Positions 63,935 through 64,000 of a stretch of DNA of 64,000 bases are shown in pieces. Numbering within the stretch: the stretch's first letter is position 1; the number at the start of each line of letters is the position of its first letter. This DNA comes from Marthasterias glacialis. Its lineage: Eukaryota > Echinodermata > Asteroidea > Forcipulatida > Asteriidae. Below the pieces are notes generated by a model. It worked only from the letters and a program-made list of their open reading frames with translations. It was not told the DNA's origin and did not search any database. The translations under genes were made by a program, and so were the position numbers. The stretch is taken from contig OU452233.1 in assembly GCA_911728455.2 (NCBI GenBank), forward strand, positions 12,272,167 to 12,336,166. Direction: 5' to 3'.

Positions 63935-64000
63935 AATCTTCAATTTTTTTTAAAGATGTTCCTAATGGTAATAAATGTTACTTCGGCCCGCCATAACATT

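Overview
The window looks like a piece of an animal nuclear genome, most likely a marine invertebrate deuterostome such as an echinoderm. That call is an inference from the mix of repeats: tRNA-derived SINEs, DIRS and Ngaro tyrosine-recombinase retrotransposons, several LINE clades, many small inverted-repeat transposons, and intron-rich, AT-rich DNA. There is no bacterial-style gene packing. Most open frames in the window are chance frames in repeats or introns.

The one clear host gene is a phospholipid scramblase (PLSCR family) on the minus strand. Five coding exons can be placed to the base with matching splice phases: 37680-37878 (start codon), 30157-30234, 18893-19022, 12556-12730 and 7500-7661. 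They join into 248 residues that end inside the C-terminal membrane helix. The last coding exon and the 5' non-coding exon(s) were not found. The introns are filled with repeats. The largest is a 54-bp minisatellite of about 89 units (25087-29923), in the intron between the second and third coding exons.

Layout: 1-2150 is a tandem array of roughly 300-bp units into which two 5'-truncated LINEs (with target-site duplications) and a SINE have inserted. 3.6-5.4 kb is a decayed LINE. 8.7-10.7 kb is DIRS debris split by a terminal-inverted-repeat (TIR) element. 11-25 kb is scramblase introns with LINE, MITE and dispersed repeat copies. 25-30 kb is the minisatellite. 31-36 kb has two Harbinger-like MITEs and the 5' half of a DIRS element. 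39-43.5 kb is a cluster of Helitron-like ends, a fold-back repeat and a 128-bp tandem repeat. 45-52 kb holds three non-autonomous inverted-repeat elements.

The most interesting structure is at 52.4-63.3 kb. A complete 9,581-bp Ngaro-like retrotransposon (53231-62811, plus strand) sits inside the tyrosine recombinase gene of a DIRS-like element on the minus strand. Its ends have the A1...B1-A2...B2 split-direct-repeat layout with all repeat pairs identical. There is no target-site duplication, and the DIRS reading frame closes exactly when the insert is removed. It encodes a spliced Gag with a zinc knuckle, then RT, RNase H, a DIRS/Ngaro-type domain, an SGNH hydrolase, and a tyrosine recombinase that an intron of phase 0 could join to the same polyprotein. 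Two single-base frameshifts, both in homopolymer runs, are the main visible damage. The right edge (63.28-63.93 kb) is an array of short perfect palindromes.
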